Of a stretch of DNA of 59,879 nucleotides, positions 1 to 9,960 are shown one piece after another. The notes beneath the pieces are model-generated. The model was not told where the DNA came from, did not search any database, and saw only the letters and a list, made by a program, of their open reading frames with translations. The first letter of the stretch is position 1. Each line of letters opens with the position of its first letter. Source of the DNA: Priapulus caudatus (lineage: Eukaryota; Priapulida; Priapulimorpha; Priapulimorphida; Priapulidae); NCBI RefSeq assembly GCF_000485595.1, contig NW_014578254.1, positions 9,280 to 69,158 of the forward strand, read 5' to 3'. The position numbers and the translations under genes are program-made.

Positions 1-269
1 AATAGTATAAATCATAATATGTTCATAGCAGGAATTTTGCATTAAAGATATTGTCAATGAAATATTGTAAAACGAACCAGACGAGTGTGACACCACAGAC
101 TGTTTGTTATGTGCGTGTCTATATAATATGTTATATAATTGCCAAACCGTACGTAATTTGCATAACTTTTTTTTTAAATATCAAAACCCCTAGCCCTTAT
201 TCATTCAATTCACATACCAAAAATGAGCAAAATCCATTGAACCTGAACTGACTAATGGCAATTCCCATG
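1..269 (-). mobile_element. Fragment of DNA-transposon family Y
   Basis: This stretch is an inverted near-copy of about 32355-32620, which lies inside the insertion at 32026-33335. The shared sequence includes the reverse complements of the CACACTCGTCTGGTTCG and CATTTTTGGTATGTGAATG blocks. The fragment begins before the window and ends where the Gyp-1 LTR starts, so the retroelement landed in an older DNA element. No coding capacity is visible; the short ORF here is AT-rich and looks accidental. Confidence 0.7.
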
Positions 270-466
270 TGTCACGATACTATTCGGTACTATATGAGTA
301 ATATAGTGTTAGAGCCACCCGGGAAGGTTCTTAGAATCAAAACTGAAACCGACTTGTTATTCATGATCTGGTTCTGTGTGAACTGGTTGTGTTATTGAGT
401 GGCTTGTTAAATAAATGGGTTCTGTTTATTAAAAGATATATAGTTCGTGGTATCCTGAACGCGACA
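270..466 (+). repeat. Gyp-1 copy 1 5' LTR
   Basis: A 197-bp LTR beginning TGTCACGATACTATTCGG and ending CCTGAACGCGACA. It matches the LTRs at 8692-8886 and 13096-13289 with a few substitutions and short indels. AATAAATG near 413 could act as a polyadenylation signal. Confidence 0.92.
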
Positions 467-479
467 TGGTGTCAGAAGT
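467..479 (+). other. Primer-binding site, tRNA-Leu-like
   Basis: TGGTGTCAGAAGT directly follows the LTR. It fits the complement of a tRNA-Leu 3' end including CCA, allowing one mismatch. In copy 2 the corresponding site lacks two bases (TGGTTCAGAAGT). Confidence 0.65.
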
Positions 480-526
480 AAACATGGACATACAGTGATC
501 ATTAAAAAGCAAGCGGGGACGACGCT

Positions 527-2099
527 ATGGCAAAGCTAAACCCTCCAGAGGCTTTTGATTTCTCGCGGCCAGCAGTATGGCCCGAGTGGCGGCAGAGATA
601 CAGCCGGTACAGAATTGCGTCGAAGTTGAACAAGGAAGATAGTGATGTGCAAATATGCTGCCTCATCTACTGTATGGGCGGAGACGCAGAGCACATATTC
701 AACCCATTTTGAAAGTAAAACAGACAAGCAAATGTTTAATTTGGTGCTCACGAAATTTGATGAACACTTTGTGCCACGTCGGAACATAATTCACGAACGT
801 GCACAGTTCCACCTGCGAGGACAACAGGCTAGGGAGACGGCAGAATGTTTCATACGCAGTCTATATGAACTGGCAGAACATTGTGAGCTTAGCACGGCCA
901 AAGAGGAGAACATCAGGGACAGGTTAGTAATTGGCATTACTGATAAAAGTCTGTCAGAGAAATTACAACTGACCCCTGATCTGACCCTTGCAAGAGCCAT
1001 CGAAATAACTAGACAGACAGAGCAGGTGAAGGCACAAGTAACTGCATGTCAAGGCCATGAAGCTAGAGATCTGGAAGAAGTGGTACGACCATTTAAGCCA
1101 AAGTTTCAGCAGCAGAGTAAGCGCTACTACGGTGACAAGAATGCATATGGAGCCACCAGGCAGGGTTACTATGGAAACAGGAGTAACCAACACAGTATGT
1201 GTACATCATGTACCAGGTGTGGGTCGAGCCTTGGTCGGGGTGCCAGCTGCCCATCGAAGGACAAGCGCTGCAGGAAGTGTAAAAAGATGGGACATTTCCA
1301 AGCTGTCTGTCGGACAAAACAGGCGAATGAGGTGACGTCACGACATGCGAATGACAGTGGTACGAGTGAGAGCTATGATAAGCTATTCATAGGATCAATC
1401 ACTCAGGGTCGGGATGACCCATGGCAAGTGCAACTGGAAATTGCCGGTAAATCGGTAGATTTCAAAATCGATACTGGGGCAGACATCACCGTCATGTCAG
1501 CAAGAACGTACAGTGGCTTGCATAACAGACCAGTATTGAGGCCGACAAACACCATACTGTCCAGTCCAGGAGGAACACTGAAATGTAAGGGACAGTTTGT
1601 GATGCAGACGAGCCATAAAGGGAAAATGTACAGCTTTCCAGTAGTCGTACTTACGGGCCCACAGGTTAATAATCTGTTAGGTCGACAGGTGGCATCACAA
1701 ATGGGCCTAGTGAAGCGAGTCAACGAAATAGATGGAACATTGTTTGGAGATATTGGTTTGTTAAAGTGCGACCCGGTAAAAATACAGCTGAAGGAAAATG
1801 CTGTTCCATACAGTATTAACACTGCCCGCAGAGTGCCATTTCCGATACTGTCCAAGGTCAAGGAAGAGCTGGAATATATGGTGAGCGTTGGGGTCATCGA
1901 ACCAGTTACTGAGCCGACAGACTGGTGCGCCCCTATGGTTCCTGTTGTTAAACGCAATGGGAATATACGCATCTGCGTGGATTTGAAGAAACTGAATGAA
2001 TCGGTGCGTCGGGAGCGATTCATACTGCCAACTTTCGATGATATAATCCCTAAGCTGGTAGGAGCACGTGTGTTTTCAAAGTTTATCAAATGCCACTAG
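527..2099 (+). pseudogene. Gyp-1 copy 1 gag, protease and RT N-terminus (frameshifted)
   Basis: Gag starts at the ATG at 527, matching 8946 in copy 2. The frame breaks near 705, where copy 1 lacks five bases found in copy 2, and resumes in the frame that runs to 2099. That frame contains a Gag body, a CCHC knuckle (CRKCKKMGHFQAVC), the aspartic protease motif KIDTGADITVM and the start of RT up to RICVDLKKLN. About 2080, a 19-bp stretch present in copy 2 is missing, which shifts the frame just before the RT palm. Gag would form the particle; protease and RT would act inside it. Both breaks make this a pseudogene. Confidence 0.88.
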
Positions 2100-2931
2100 A
2101 CCCTGAGAGTTCAAGATACACCACATTCATCACACCGTTTGGGCGGTACTGTTTCCGCCGTGTCCCATTCGGGATTACATCAGCACCAGAGGTGTTCCAA
2201 CGTAAGATGACGGAGCTGCTGCAGGGACAGGATGGTGCTATTGCGATGATGGATGACATATTAGTGTATGGGAACACACTCGAAGAACATGACCGACGAC
2301 TTAAGAATGTCTTGGATCGGATACGTGAATCGGGACTGAAACTCAACAGGGAGAAATGCAAGTTCCGACAGCCAGAGCTAACGTACTTTGGTCATCATAT
2401 CTCAGAAGAAGGGATAAGCCCAGACCAAGGAAAAGTAAAAGCAGTCGTGGATATCGCCGCACCACGAGATGTAGCAGGTGTTAGACGGTTTATAGGCATG
2501 GTCAATTACTTGGGAAGATATTTGCCAGAGCTGTCGACGGTTATAAAGCCGATATCTGATCTACTGAAGTCTGACGCAACTTTCCAGTGGAGTCACACAC
2601 AAGAGCAGGCGTTTTTGAAGGTCAAGGATATGTTGTCAAAAGCACCTGTCTTGGCATTCTATGATGTAAACAAGCCAACTGTGGTCAGTGCAGATGCCAG
2701 CAGTTATGGTTTGGGTGGAGTACTAATGCAACAACAGGGAGATAGACTCTTACCTGTGGCATACTGTTCTCGCACATTGACAAATGCTGAGGCTAGATAT
2801 GCTCAGATTGAGAAAGAGTGCCTGGCGTGTGTGTGGGCATGCGAAAAGTTCGCACAGTATCTGTATGGACTGAGCGAGTTTAAACTGGTGACAGACCATA
2901 AGCCATTGGTTCCACTGATCAATAAACAGGA
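2090..2931 (+). pseudogene. Gyp-1 copy 1 RT palm and RNase H (truncated)
   Basis: Continues pol in a second frame after the 19-bp deletion. The RT catalytic motif is MMDDILVYG, so the usual aromatic residue before the two aspartates is Met. The thumb/connection ends in QFLGH-like [10 protein letters not shown] and [15 protein letters not shown]. RNase H starts near [15 protein letters not shown] and reaches [13 protein letters not shown] before the sequence ends at the ambiguous base. Integrase is absent. No intact product is expected. Confidence 0.88.
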
Positions 2932-2932
2932 N
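2932..2932. other. Single ambiguous base (N) at the Gyp-1 truncation point
   Basis: The only N seen in the window. Retroelement homology ends at this base and unrelated sequence begins at the next one, which suggests a contig join or collapsed gap here rather than a biological breakpoint. Confidence 0.9.
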
Positions 2933-3583
2933 CTGCGTGCGTTCCATACATGTATACGCACTGCGTGCGTATTTGGGTGCTCGTAGTACTACAGCTAGCC
3001 TATGGCGTTCCGTCTACGTATGCTACGGCAGGGGTAAACGAAGTTTTTGCTGCACGCTGGCACATCTAATACATGCCAAAATTGCCTATCGCTCTGGCCC
3101 ACTTTGGCTTTGAAAGAAGAAAAACGCGAGGCTTTGACTAAAGATAATTATCATTGTAAACGCACGCCGGTGTATATGATCGCTGTACGTACGCTGTGGT
3201 ACTTTTCCATATAGAAAAAGCATTGCATATACAGTCGACGACTAAAGGCTACAGGAGGGATGGATTTACCAGACGGATGGATTTTAGGAGCGTTTGTTTC
3301 AGCGAGCCATTTACAGATATGATGAAATAATGATTGCTCAAGCCAACAATTAAACATATAAAATTGGCGAGAGTCATCCCCTTGCACAAAAAATGAATCA
3401 TAATTTCACAATTTAATAAATTGTCATATTGATCATGGCGTGTAGCATATATTTGCTAGAATTTAGAGTATGTACAATGTTATGTTCGAGCATAATGGAA
3501 AGAAGTGTGTTAAGCCATACTTTTTCTTTGCCTTTTCATCCTGCAGAATTTCCCAGCTGTATAATTACCACCATTGCATTCGA
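2933..3583. other. Gene-free stretch
   Basis: No ORF resembles a protein, and there is no RNA gene or clear repeat. The start is GTGCG/CATAC-rich. A 78-codon - strand ORF at 3151-3387 has no recognisable features and is probably accidental. Confidence 0.6.
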
Positions 3584-3698
3584 CCATTTCGATCACTCGG
3601 TTACCCGACGGTCGTGCGCCGCAATGCGATTTTCATCACTCGGTACCGACAGTCGTGGTCGCAATGCCATTTTGCATCACTCGGCACACGACGGTCGG
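3584..3698. repeat. Three tandem ~40-bp units
   Basis: Three degenerate units share the cores CATCACTCGG, CGACGGTCGT and CGCAATGC. The last unit is cut short. Function unknown; probably a minisatellite. Confidence 0.75.
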
Positions 3699-4099
3699 TA
3701 TATAATATTTTCGTATAATATATCATTCGACACTATACTATTATTTGCGCTAAACACATGTTAACAAATCTCTATCGTTCAACGGCAATGCCAACTGTCA
3801 AGAACAACATTATATATGTAACAACTAGACGATGACTAGGCCTATTTCAATGTTGTCTCACCGATGGAAAGTAATAATCTTTCGTGCTTTTCACTCCTCA
3901 CATGGAACAACCTTACAGTCTGTATGCACTACAACAGCGTGGCATGATATTATCGATGGATGCAAGATCGATGGCTATGTATGAATGCGATACTATATAT
4001 GCTCTATGCTCTATGCAGAGGGCTATGCTATATGCACTCTGCTCTGCTATATATACATGCTCGAACTATTACGTCATCATCGGAAACATCAGACCATCG
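3699..4099. other. Gene-free stretch with short ATGC-rich repeats
   Basis: No convincing gene. The part 3960-4060 is built of overlapping words such as TATATGCTCT, CTATGC and GCTATG, suggesting slippage-derived simple sequence. Two overlapping + strand ORFs run through it because of that composition. Confidence 0.5.
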
Positions 4100-4323
4100 G
4101 GGGTACTAAGATGGATACGCCCGCTGCTGCTCTGGCAGCACAGGTGCTCGCACGACGTGCCGTCGCCACGGGCAGCGCGAGGTCAGGAGGTTGGTCAAAC
4201 GTGGCACGTACGCAGCCAGGCGCCGGGGCGCCGCCACGCGCGGCGCTTTTGGAGATAACATCTAGTGGAAATTCTTAGTGTAAACAAACATCAATCAACG
4301 TCAGGGGTACTAAGATGGATACG
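4100..4323. repeat. Direct 20-bp repeat flanking a GC-rich island
   Basis: GGGGTACTAAGATGGATACG occurs at 4100-4119 and again at 4304-4323 with no mismatch. The intervening DNA is much richer in G+C (to about 4250) than its surroundings. Confidence 0.8.
4111..4278 (+). CDS. Possible short GC-rich ORF (55 aa), unknown
   Basis: An Ala/Arg-rich ORF starting MDTPAAALAAQVLARRAV lies in a sharply GC-rich island inside AT-rich DNA. Its first 20 bases (GGGGTACTAAGATGGATACG, from 4100) recur exactly at 4304-4323, just after the ORF. The island is therefore bounded by a direct repeat, as a target duplication or a duplicated edge would look. I recognise no family. It may be a retroposed or captured exon fragment, or simply GC-rich non-coding DNA; the reading frame alone is weak evidence. 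Confidence 0.25.
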   Translation: MDTPAAALAAQVLARRAVATGSARSGGWSNVARTQPGAGAPPRAALLEITSSGNS

Positions 4324-4844
4324 ATAAGTTGAAGAGCACGTCACGATTGCAGGTAGACTGGTACGGACCTTCACTCTGCCAAGTATCCTTCACTACACTC
4401 AACTTATAGTTAGTGCAGCGTGTGAAACTCTCTACCGCGCAGCAGTCTAAGCTCAATGGCCGACCCTTGTGTGGATAAATACCTTGAAAATGCCTCGTAC
4501 AGGGCCTCGTTGCGCCATCTATGGGTAGCCATATGTACAAGAATAATTTCACGGCGTGAAACGGAAGAAATGACAAACTCGCTTTTCTAGAGGAAAACGA
4601 AACGCGCCGACCAGCAAACGAGCAATTACGAGCATTTGTATTAACTCTCTACCTACGTGCATACTGAAAAGGCTTGTGGAATCGCCATAACTGCTCAATT
4701 GACCGATTATACCGCTTTATCCTATACCAAAGGCACTGTCGAAACAGTGTCTAAACAGGGCAGCGATTCCGATAAAATTTGCCGCTCCGCGGCGTTTGTT
4801 CGCGCTTCGCGCGGATATCCGGCTGCAGATCGTCTAGCGGATCA
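4324..4844. other. Gene-free stretch; possible interior of a family Y element
   Basis: No supported gene. A 70-codon + strand ORF ends at 4869 but runs into the terminal sequence of DNA-transposon family Y, so part of this stretch may be that element's interior. The element's other end was not found. Confidence 0.4.
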
Positions 4845-4868
4845 CTATCTCTCCCCTGAGACCTACTA
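4845..4868. repeat. Terminus of DNA-transposon family Y
   Basis: CACTATCTCTCCCCTGAGAC followed by CTACTA matches the right terminus of the insertion ending at 33335. The adjoining GCGGATCACTATCTC also matches the reverse complement of that insertion's left terminus near 32040. Confidence 0.7.
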
Positions 4869-4884
4869 ATTGAATTTTGACTTA

Positions 4885-5017
4885 ATACAAATTTTTTTTA
4901 CTTTTTAACTTTTTAAAATTTTTGTCTCAGCCAGAACCACCTGCAAGACGTGGTGATTCTGAATATATCTTCAGTTACCGCGATTGAGTGAAAAATCACG
5001 GAGAAAGGGAGGTCAAA

Positions 5018-5056
<39 letters not shown>

Positions 5057-5312
5057 CACACACACACACAACACACACAACACACACACCACACAACACA
5101 CGGGAACTGATCTATAGTCCTACGGGTCGTTGGTCCTACGGTTATTAGTAAGAGGGGTAGAGTGAATGCCCAAATTTTTTTAATCAAATTTTTAATTTTT
5201 AATTTAAATTTCTTTAAATTTAAATTTTTTATTGTATTTGTTTACATTTTCTTTGAAATTTTCTTTTTAAAATTTTCTTTTAAAATTTTTCATTTATTTT
5301 TATCATGCAGCG
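4885..5312 (+). repeat. Repeat X, left copy (inverted partner at 21335-21735)
   Basis: In order it holds a TCTCAGCCAGAACCACCT block, a CA microsatellite, a CCTACGGGTCGTTGGTCC block and a long A/T-only stretch. The same blocks occur in reverse order and orientation at 21335-21735, on the other side of Gyp-4. No coding capacity. It could be a non-autonomous DNA element or two foldback arms; its true ends are unclear. Confidence 0.7.
5015..5100. repeat. (CA)n microsatellite
   Basis: Near-pure CA dinucleotide repeat with occasional ACAA and CACC interruptions. It generates spurious Cys/Val-rich ORFs on the - strand. Confidence 0.97.
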
Positions 5313-5917
5313 TATGGTGGTACGCATGCTCGTCAGAGAAAACGTCGAAAAAGGGTGGGATTTTAACACTGTAGCGTCGCCGGCACCGTCTTTAGAAAAA
5401 GGAGTACTTTTTCCAGGTTTAACCTTTGATGATTAGGGTCACTTTTTCGCCCGGTTTTCGTCATTCGATTTGCCTTTTTTATTCCTCATTTACATTTTCG
5501 AAAGGATACGCTGGGTTTTCTTTGTCTCAACGTCAGATTCTGATGGGCGGTAAAGTCGAGTATGCACAGTATACGTGGCTTTTCACTATGATTGAAGTAT
5601 GCACCAGACAGGAGTGGAAGAGGAAGAAAATAATTCTTAAACTATTTCAGTGTCATTCACCCTTGAGTCCTTACACAAAATTTCATTCACCCACGACAAA
5701 ATTTCCTTACGTTTTTGGTCTAGTTTTATTTACCTCAAAATAATTTTATTCACCCTTGGGTGAACCATGCACCAGTTTAAGAAGTACCGGTACTGTGGTA
5801 CACTACACAGGCAGTCCTGCTGTGTAAATACACTGTAAATATTTTTGACCAGTACATATTTTTATTGTTAGTATTCATTTATTATAAGTTTAATGTGCAT
5901 CAGCGTATTATTTGTAT
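5313..5917. other. Gene-free stretch before the Gyp-4 LTR
   Basis: A 105-codon ORF at 5426-5743 shows no family features. The second half repeats short TTTCATTCACCC-like words around 5650-5760. Nothing else is recognisable. Confidence 0.5.
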
Positions 5918-8028
5918 TGTAGTCGCTGGATATCTTCTGCTGCAGGCGACTGTGCGCTTATAGATGAGAGCTATATGCGCCGTGAAATGCGTGAATAAAC
6001 TTAGAAATATAATAAATAAAAGGTAGAATTGGTAATGGTTTACAACTGCCGTTTCACCGTATATTTTATACTCACTAAGACACGTACAAATCACACAGGG
6101 TAAACTAACGGTTGCGCACTACACATAAAATCTAGCAACAGACGAGGGTGAACACAAGAGCCCCGTGTCTCTCGTGCGGGCTCTTTTATACCCCCGATCT
6201 TGCAAGATGAGTCACGATCCTACTACCGAATATGCTTCTACCAATCACTGCTGGCCACCGGGACGGCATAGGGTTTGGGATTATCAGCTATGGTCAGTTT
6301 TTAGAGTGTTATGGAGTGGTCGGCCAATGTGTGTCGGCTAATGTGTGTCGGCTAATGTTACTTGCCGAAAGCTGACTAGTATACTAATGGGCAGTGATGC
6401 GGCTAATGTGTGTATCTAGTTTGTAACAGAGCTAAGCATAACTACGTGTTCTATTTAGCGTGGAACTAATTTTAACAGCTGTTTATGTGTCCCGCAGATA
6501 AATCGGGCTTTTAGGTGTTGAACAACAGTAGAGGCCGTCCATAGGCTGCAGGCTTGAATAAGCATCGAACAGAAATTAATTAAAAATACTCACACTGTTA
6601 CTGCACTTACAAAACATACACTTTATTCATGTTAAATAACTACAGATTCATGCTCTATGCTCCCCTTGAAACTTGCCAGCTCTATGATGCGAATTTCTGC
6701 AAAGTTGTCTGAACTTATTTCATACACAAAAAACACCAACCGGTCGCTGTGACTACGCCACCTGACGGAATGTCACAAATATACACAACAAAAATAATTT
6801 TACTTCTAATGCTTTCTCGACGTCCGCGAGGCATCCAACTTGCGTGCATAATGCTAATTATTGCACTCTAGTGCCGAATTTCGGCGAAAAAAAATGCCAA
6901 AAAGGCCTTTCTAGAGACAAAATAGTGCAACGGTAAACAATCGCGGACGCTTACTGTTATATGCCACCTTAAAGAAGCAGAGGAGAGACGTATCGACTTG
7001 AAATTTTAAATGAATAATTCAGAGCCTTTTTGTTATATGACCACCGAATTTCAAATATGGCAGGACTCCAGAAGCTGAGATATGACTCTTTGAAATGAGC
7101 CCCCCAAAACACAAAAATCCATGGAAATTAATGTTCGCTCCATGCGGTTATGCGTAGTGTTAGAACGAGGGTTAGGGTAAATTGCAAGCATTAAAGTTAA
7201 GATATTTTTACACTGTTAGGGTTAGTAGTGCGACAATAGAGTAAAACGAAGATAATTATCTATTTTTTGACACCAAATGTGTGTAAAATTAGTGTATTTT
7301 ATGTAAATACATGTAAATATGTACACGGATATGTACATGTTTACATAAAACATGTATAAATGTTATTTGAACATGCATGTGACTAAAAATCATGCTAGAG
7401 CACTTGCATAACAGATTTTCATTAACATAAAACTCAATTATTCGACTTCCTTGGCAGAAGCGCACTTCTTACCAGGTGGCTTTAAGGTGTTGAACAACAG
7501 TAGAGGCCGTCCATAGGCTGCAGGCCTGAATAAGCATCGAACAGAAATTAATTAAAAATACTCACACTGTTACTGCACTTACAAAACATACACTTTATTC
7601 AGTTAAATAACTACAGATTCATGCTCTATGCTCCCTCGAAACTTTTGCCAGCTCTATGATGCGAATTTCTGCAAAGTTGTCTGAACACATTTATACACAA
7701 AAAACACCAACCGGTCGCTGTGACTACGCACCCTGACGGAATTCAGAATACACAACAAAAATAATTTTACTTCTAATGCTTTCTCACGTCCACGAGGCAT
7801 CCAACTTGCGTGCATAATGCTAATTATTGCACTCTAGTGCCGAATTTCGGCGAAAAAAAATGCTAAAAAGGCATTTTTCTAGAGACAAAATAGTGCAACG
7901 ATGAACAATCGCGGACGCTTACTGTTATATGCCACCTTTAGCCAGCTGGTGTGGTGTAAGATTAGCCCGGGTGTGTACTGGTGTGTTAATGCGGCTGGTA
8001 GTGGTGGGATGCCATTAGCGTTGCTACA
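5918..8028 (-). repeat. Gyp-4 3' LTR (left), interrupted
   Basis: Same sequence as 20482-21286 from the GCTGGATATCTTC block through GGGATGCCATTAGCGTTG. It lacks about 120 bp present in the right LTR (around 20890-21030) and contains an insertion at 6514-7936. Both copies end CTACA on the + strand right edge. Confidence 0.88.
6514..7936. mobile_element. Composite insertion with two 455-bp direct repeats
   Basis: Compared with the intact LTR (…GGGCATTTAGCCAGC at 21190), this copy has extra DNA bounded by a TTTA duplication at 6510-6513 and 7937-7940. It has a repeat A (6514-6968), a 517-bp middle and repeat B (7486-7936). A and B both run from GGTGTTGAACAACAG to TATATGCCACC. The repeats do not start TG or end CA, so a miniature LTR element is possible but not shown. 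Tandem insertion or unequal exchange of one GGTG…CACC element would give the same picture. No ORF of note. Confidence 0.75.
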
Positions 8029-8040
8029 TTTTCCCCCAAG
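8029..8040 (-). other. Gyp-4 polypurine tract
   Basis: On the - strand CTTGGGGGAAAA lies immediately before the TGTAGC start of the left LTR. That is where plus-strand priming occurs, and it proves that the left LTR is the 3' LTR of a - strand element. Confidence 0.85.
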
Positions 8041-8686
8041 CTGGGGAAAGACGATGACCCGTCGTCAATGCAGTTCCGACTGCTCTAGTAAAGTGGGGTG
8101 TAAAATTCCGTGTGGAGAGCAACGGTAATGTCATTTGCAGCAATTATAGAAAATGGTATTACTTTAGTCAAATATGATGTGACTCCAGAAAAGTGATGAC
8201 TGAAGAGGTAGCATAGGTAGGTAAAAGATGTAGCCGTTAGCAGTGACTAGGGGAATGTAAGAAATGCCTGGTCTTTAGAACAGTAAAATTTGGAAACAAG
8301 ATGACCATCAGCATGAGAAAAGCAAGGAAGCATAATAATAATAATAAGAATAAGAATAATACCGTGCAGTAACAACAATAACATGTAACGCAGACATACC
8401 AGAAAAGTTTGCGCGAAATGTAACGGTTTGCAAAACAAAATTGAAGCGCAGGTGAAGACAAAATTTATGGTAACAGCAGTGAAAAGAGCAAACGTATAAG
8501 CAGTAAATAAAACTGTAATGAATAACGTATAACGTATACGTAATAAATCCGGATTAAAGCAAGAGAAAATACGGCAGTGCAAACACAATATATAAACATA
8601 GGCAATGCATAAATATTACATGACATAGAAAATAAACAAGCAATAACTGGACACTAGGTAAGCAATAATTGGGCAATTAATAGGTA
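8041..8686 (-). other. Gyp-4 3' non-coding region, distal part
   Basis: Belongs to the Gyp-4 interior; it continues at 13295 once Gyp-1 copy 2 is removed. It holds an AAT/AAG-rich run near 8330-8360 and many short A-rich repeats. The - strand ORFs at 8237-8588 are hydrophobic but compositionally simple and unsupported. Confidence 0.6.
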
Positions 8687-8691
8687 ATAAA

Positions 8692-8886
8692 TGTCACGAT
8701 ACTATTCGGTACTATATGAGTAATATAGTGTTAGAGCCAACCGAAAAGGTTCTTAGAATCAAAACTGAAACCGACTTGGGATTCATGATCTGTGTCTTGG
8801 TGAGCTTGTTGTGTTATTGTGCGGCTTTTTAAATAAATGTGTTCTGTTCATTAAAAGATATAGTTCGTGGTATCCTGAACGCGACA
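8692..8886 (+). repeat. Gyp-1 copy 2 5' LTR
   Basis: Begins TGTCACGATACTATTCGG and ends GAACGCGACA, followed by the primer-binding site TGGTTCAGAAGT. Confidence 0.95.
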
Positions 8887-8945
8887 TGGTTCAGAAGTAA
8901 ACATGGACATACAGTGATCGTTAAAAAGCAAGCTGGCACGACGCT

Positions 8946-9960
8946 ATGGCAAAGCTAAACCCTCCAGAGGCTTTTGATTTCTCGCGGCCAGCAGTATGGC
9001 CCGAGTGGCGGCAGAGATACAGCCGATACAGAATTGCGTCGAAGTTGAACAAGGAAGATAGTGATGTGCAAATATGCTGCCTCATCTACTGTATGGGCGG
9101 AGACGCAGAGCACATATTCAACACATTTGAGTTTGAAAGTGAAACAGACAAGCAAAGGTTTGACTTAATTGGTGCTCACGAAATTTGATGAACACTTTGT
9201 GCCACGTCGGAACATAATTCACGAACGTGCACAATTCCACCTGCGAGGACAACAGGCTAGGGAGACGGCAGAATGTTTCATACGCAGTCTATATGAGCTG
9301 GCAGAACATTGTGAGTTTGGCACGGCCAAAGAGGAGAACATCAGGGACAGGTTAGTAATTGGCATTACTGATAAAAGTCTGTCAGAGAAGTTACAACTGA
9401 CCCCTGATCTGACCCTTGCAAGAGCCATCGAAATAACTAGACAGACAGAGCAGGTGAAGGCACAAGTAACGGGTCAAGGCCATGAAGCTAGAGATCTGGA
9501 AGAAGTGGTACGACCATTTAAGCCAAAGTTTCAGCAGCAGAGTAAGCGCTACTACGGTGAGAAGAATGCATATGGAGTCACCAGGCAGGGTTACTATGGA
9601 AACAGGAGTAACCAACACAGTATGTGTACATCATGTACCAGGTGTGGGTCGAGCCATGGTCGGGGTGACAGCTGCCCAGCGAAGGACAAGCGCTGCAGGA
9701 AGTGTAAAAAGATTACTTGTAAGGAGACATTTTCAAGCTGTCTGTAGGACAAAACAGGCGAATGAGGTGACGTCACGACATGCGAATGACAGTGGTACGA
9801 GTGAGAGCTATGATAGGCTATTCATAGGATCAATCACTCAGGGTCGGGATGACCCATGGCAAGTGCAACTGGAAATTGCCGGCAAATCGGTGGATTTCAA
9901 AATAGATACTGGGGCAGACATCACCGTCAGCAAGAACGTACAGTGGCTTGCATAACAGAC
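8946..9960 (+). pseudogene. Gyp-1 copy 2 gag and protease (frameshifted)
   Basis: The ATG at 8946 opens the same Gag as copy 1 (MAKLNPPEAFDFSRP). A small insertion near 9165 shifts the frame; Gag continues from 9169. The knuckle region (CTRCGSSHGRGDSC then CRKCKK) is broken near 9712 by an insertion that copy 1 lacks. Protease KIDTGADIT is present, but five bases are missing just after it near 9928, shifting the frame into the RT linker. Gag would be the particle protein and protease its processing enzyme; neither can be made whole here. Confidence 0.88.

Larger units (their letters stand above)
270..2931 (+). mobile_element. Gyp-1 copy 1: 5'-intact, 3'-truncated gypsy-type LTR retrotransposon
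   Basis: Order is LTR, primer-binding site, gag, protease, RT and RNase H. It is about 95% alike, by eye, to the complete copy at 8692-13289. Sequence stops in RNase H just before an ambiguous base, at the point matching about 11381 of copy 2; integrase and 3' LTR are missing. The zinc knuckle, DTGAD protease motif and gypsy-type RT place it in Ty3/Gypsy. The tRNA-Leu-like primer site resembles those of mag/SURL-type animal elements (an inference). Frameshifts near 705 and 2080 make it non-functional. Confidence 0.9.

Noticed and set aside
5918-8028. Solo LTR of Gyp-4
   Set aside because: A polypurine tract follows immediately and no target duplication flanks this LTR alone; it is the 3' LTR of the element ending at 21286.
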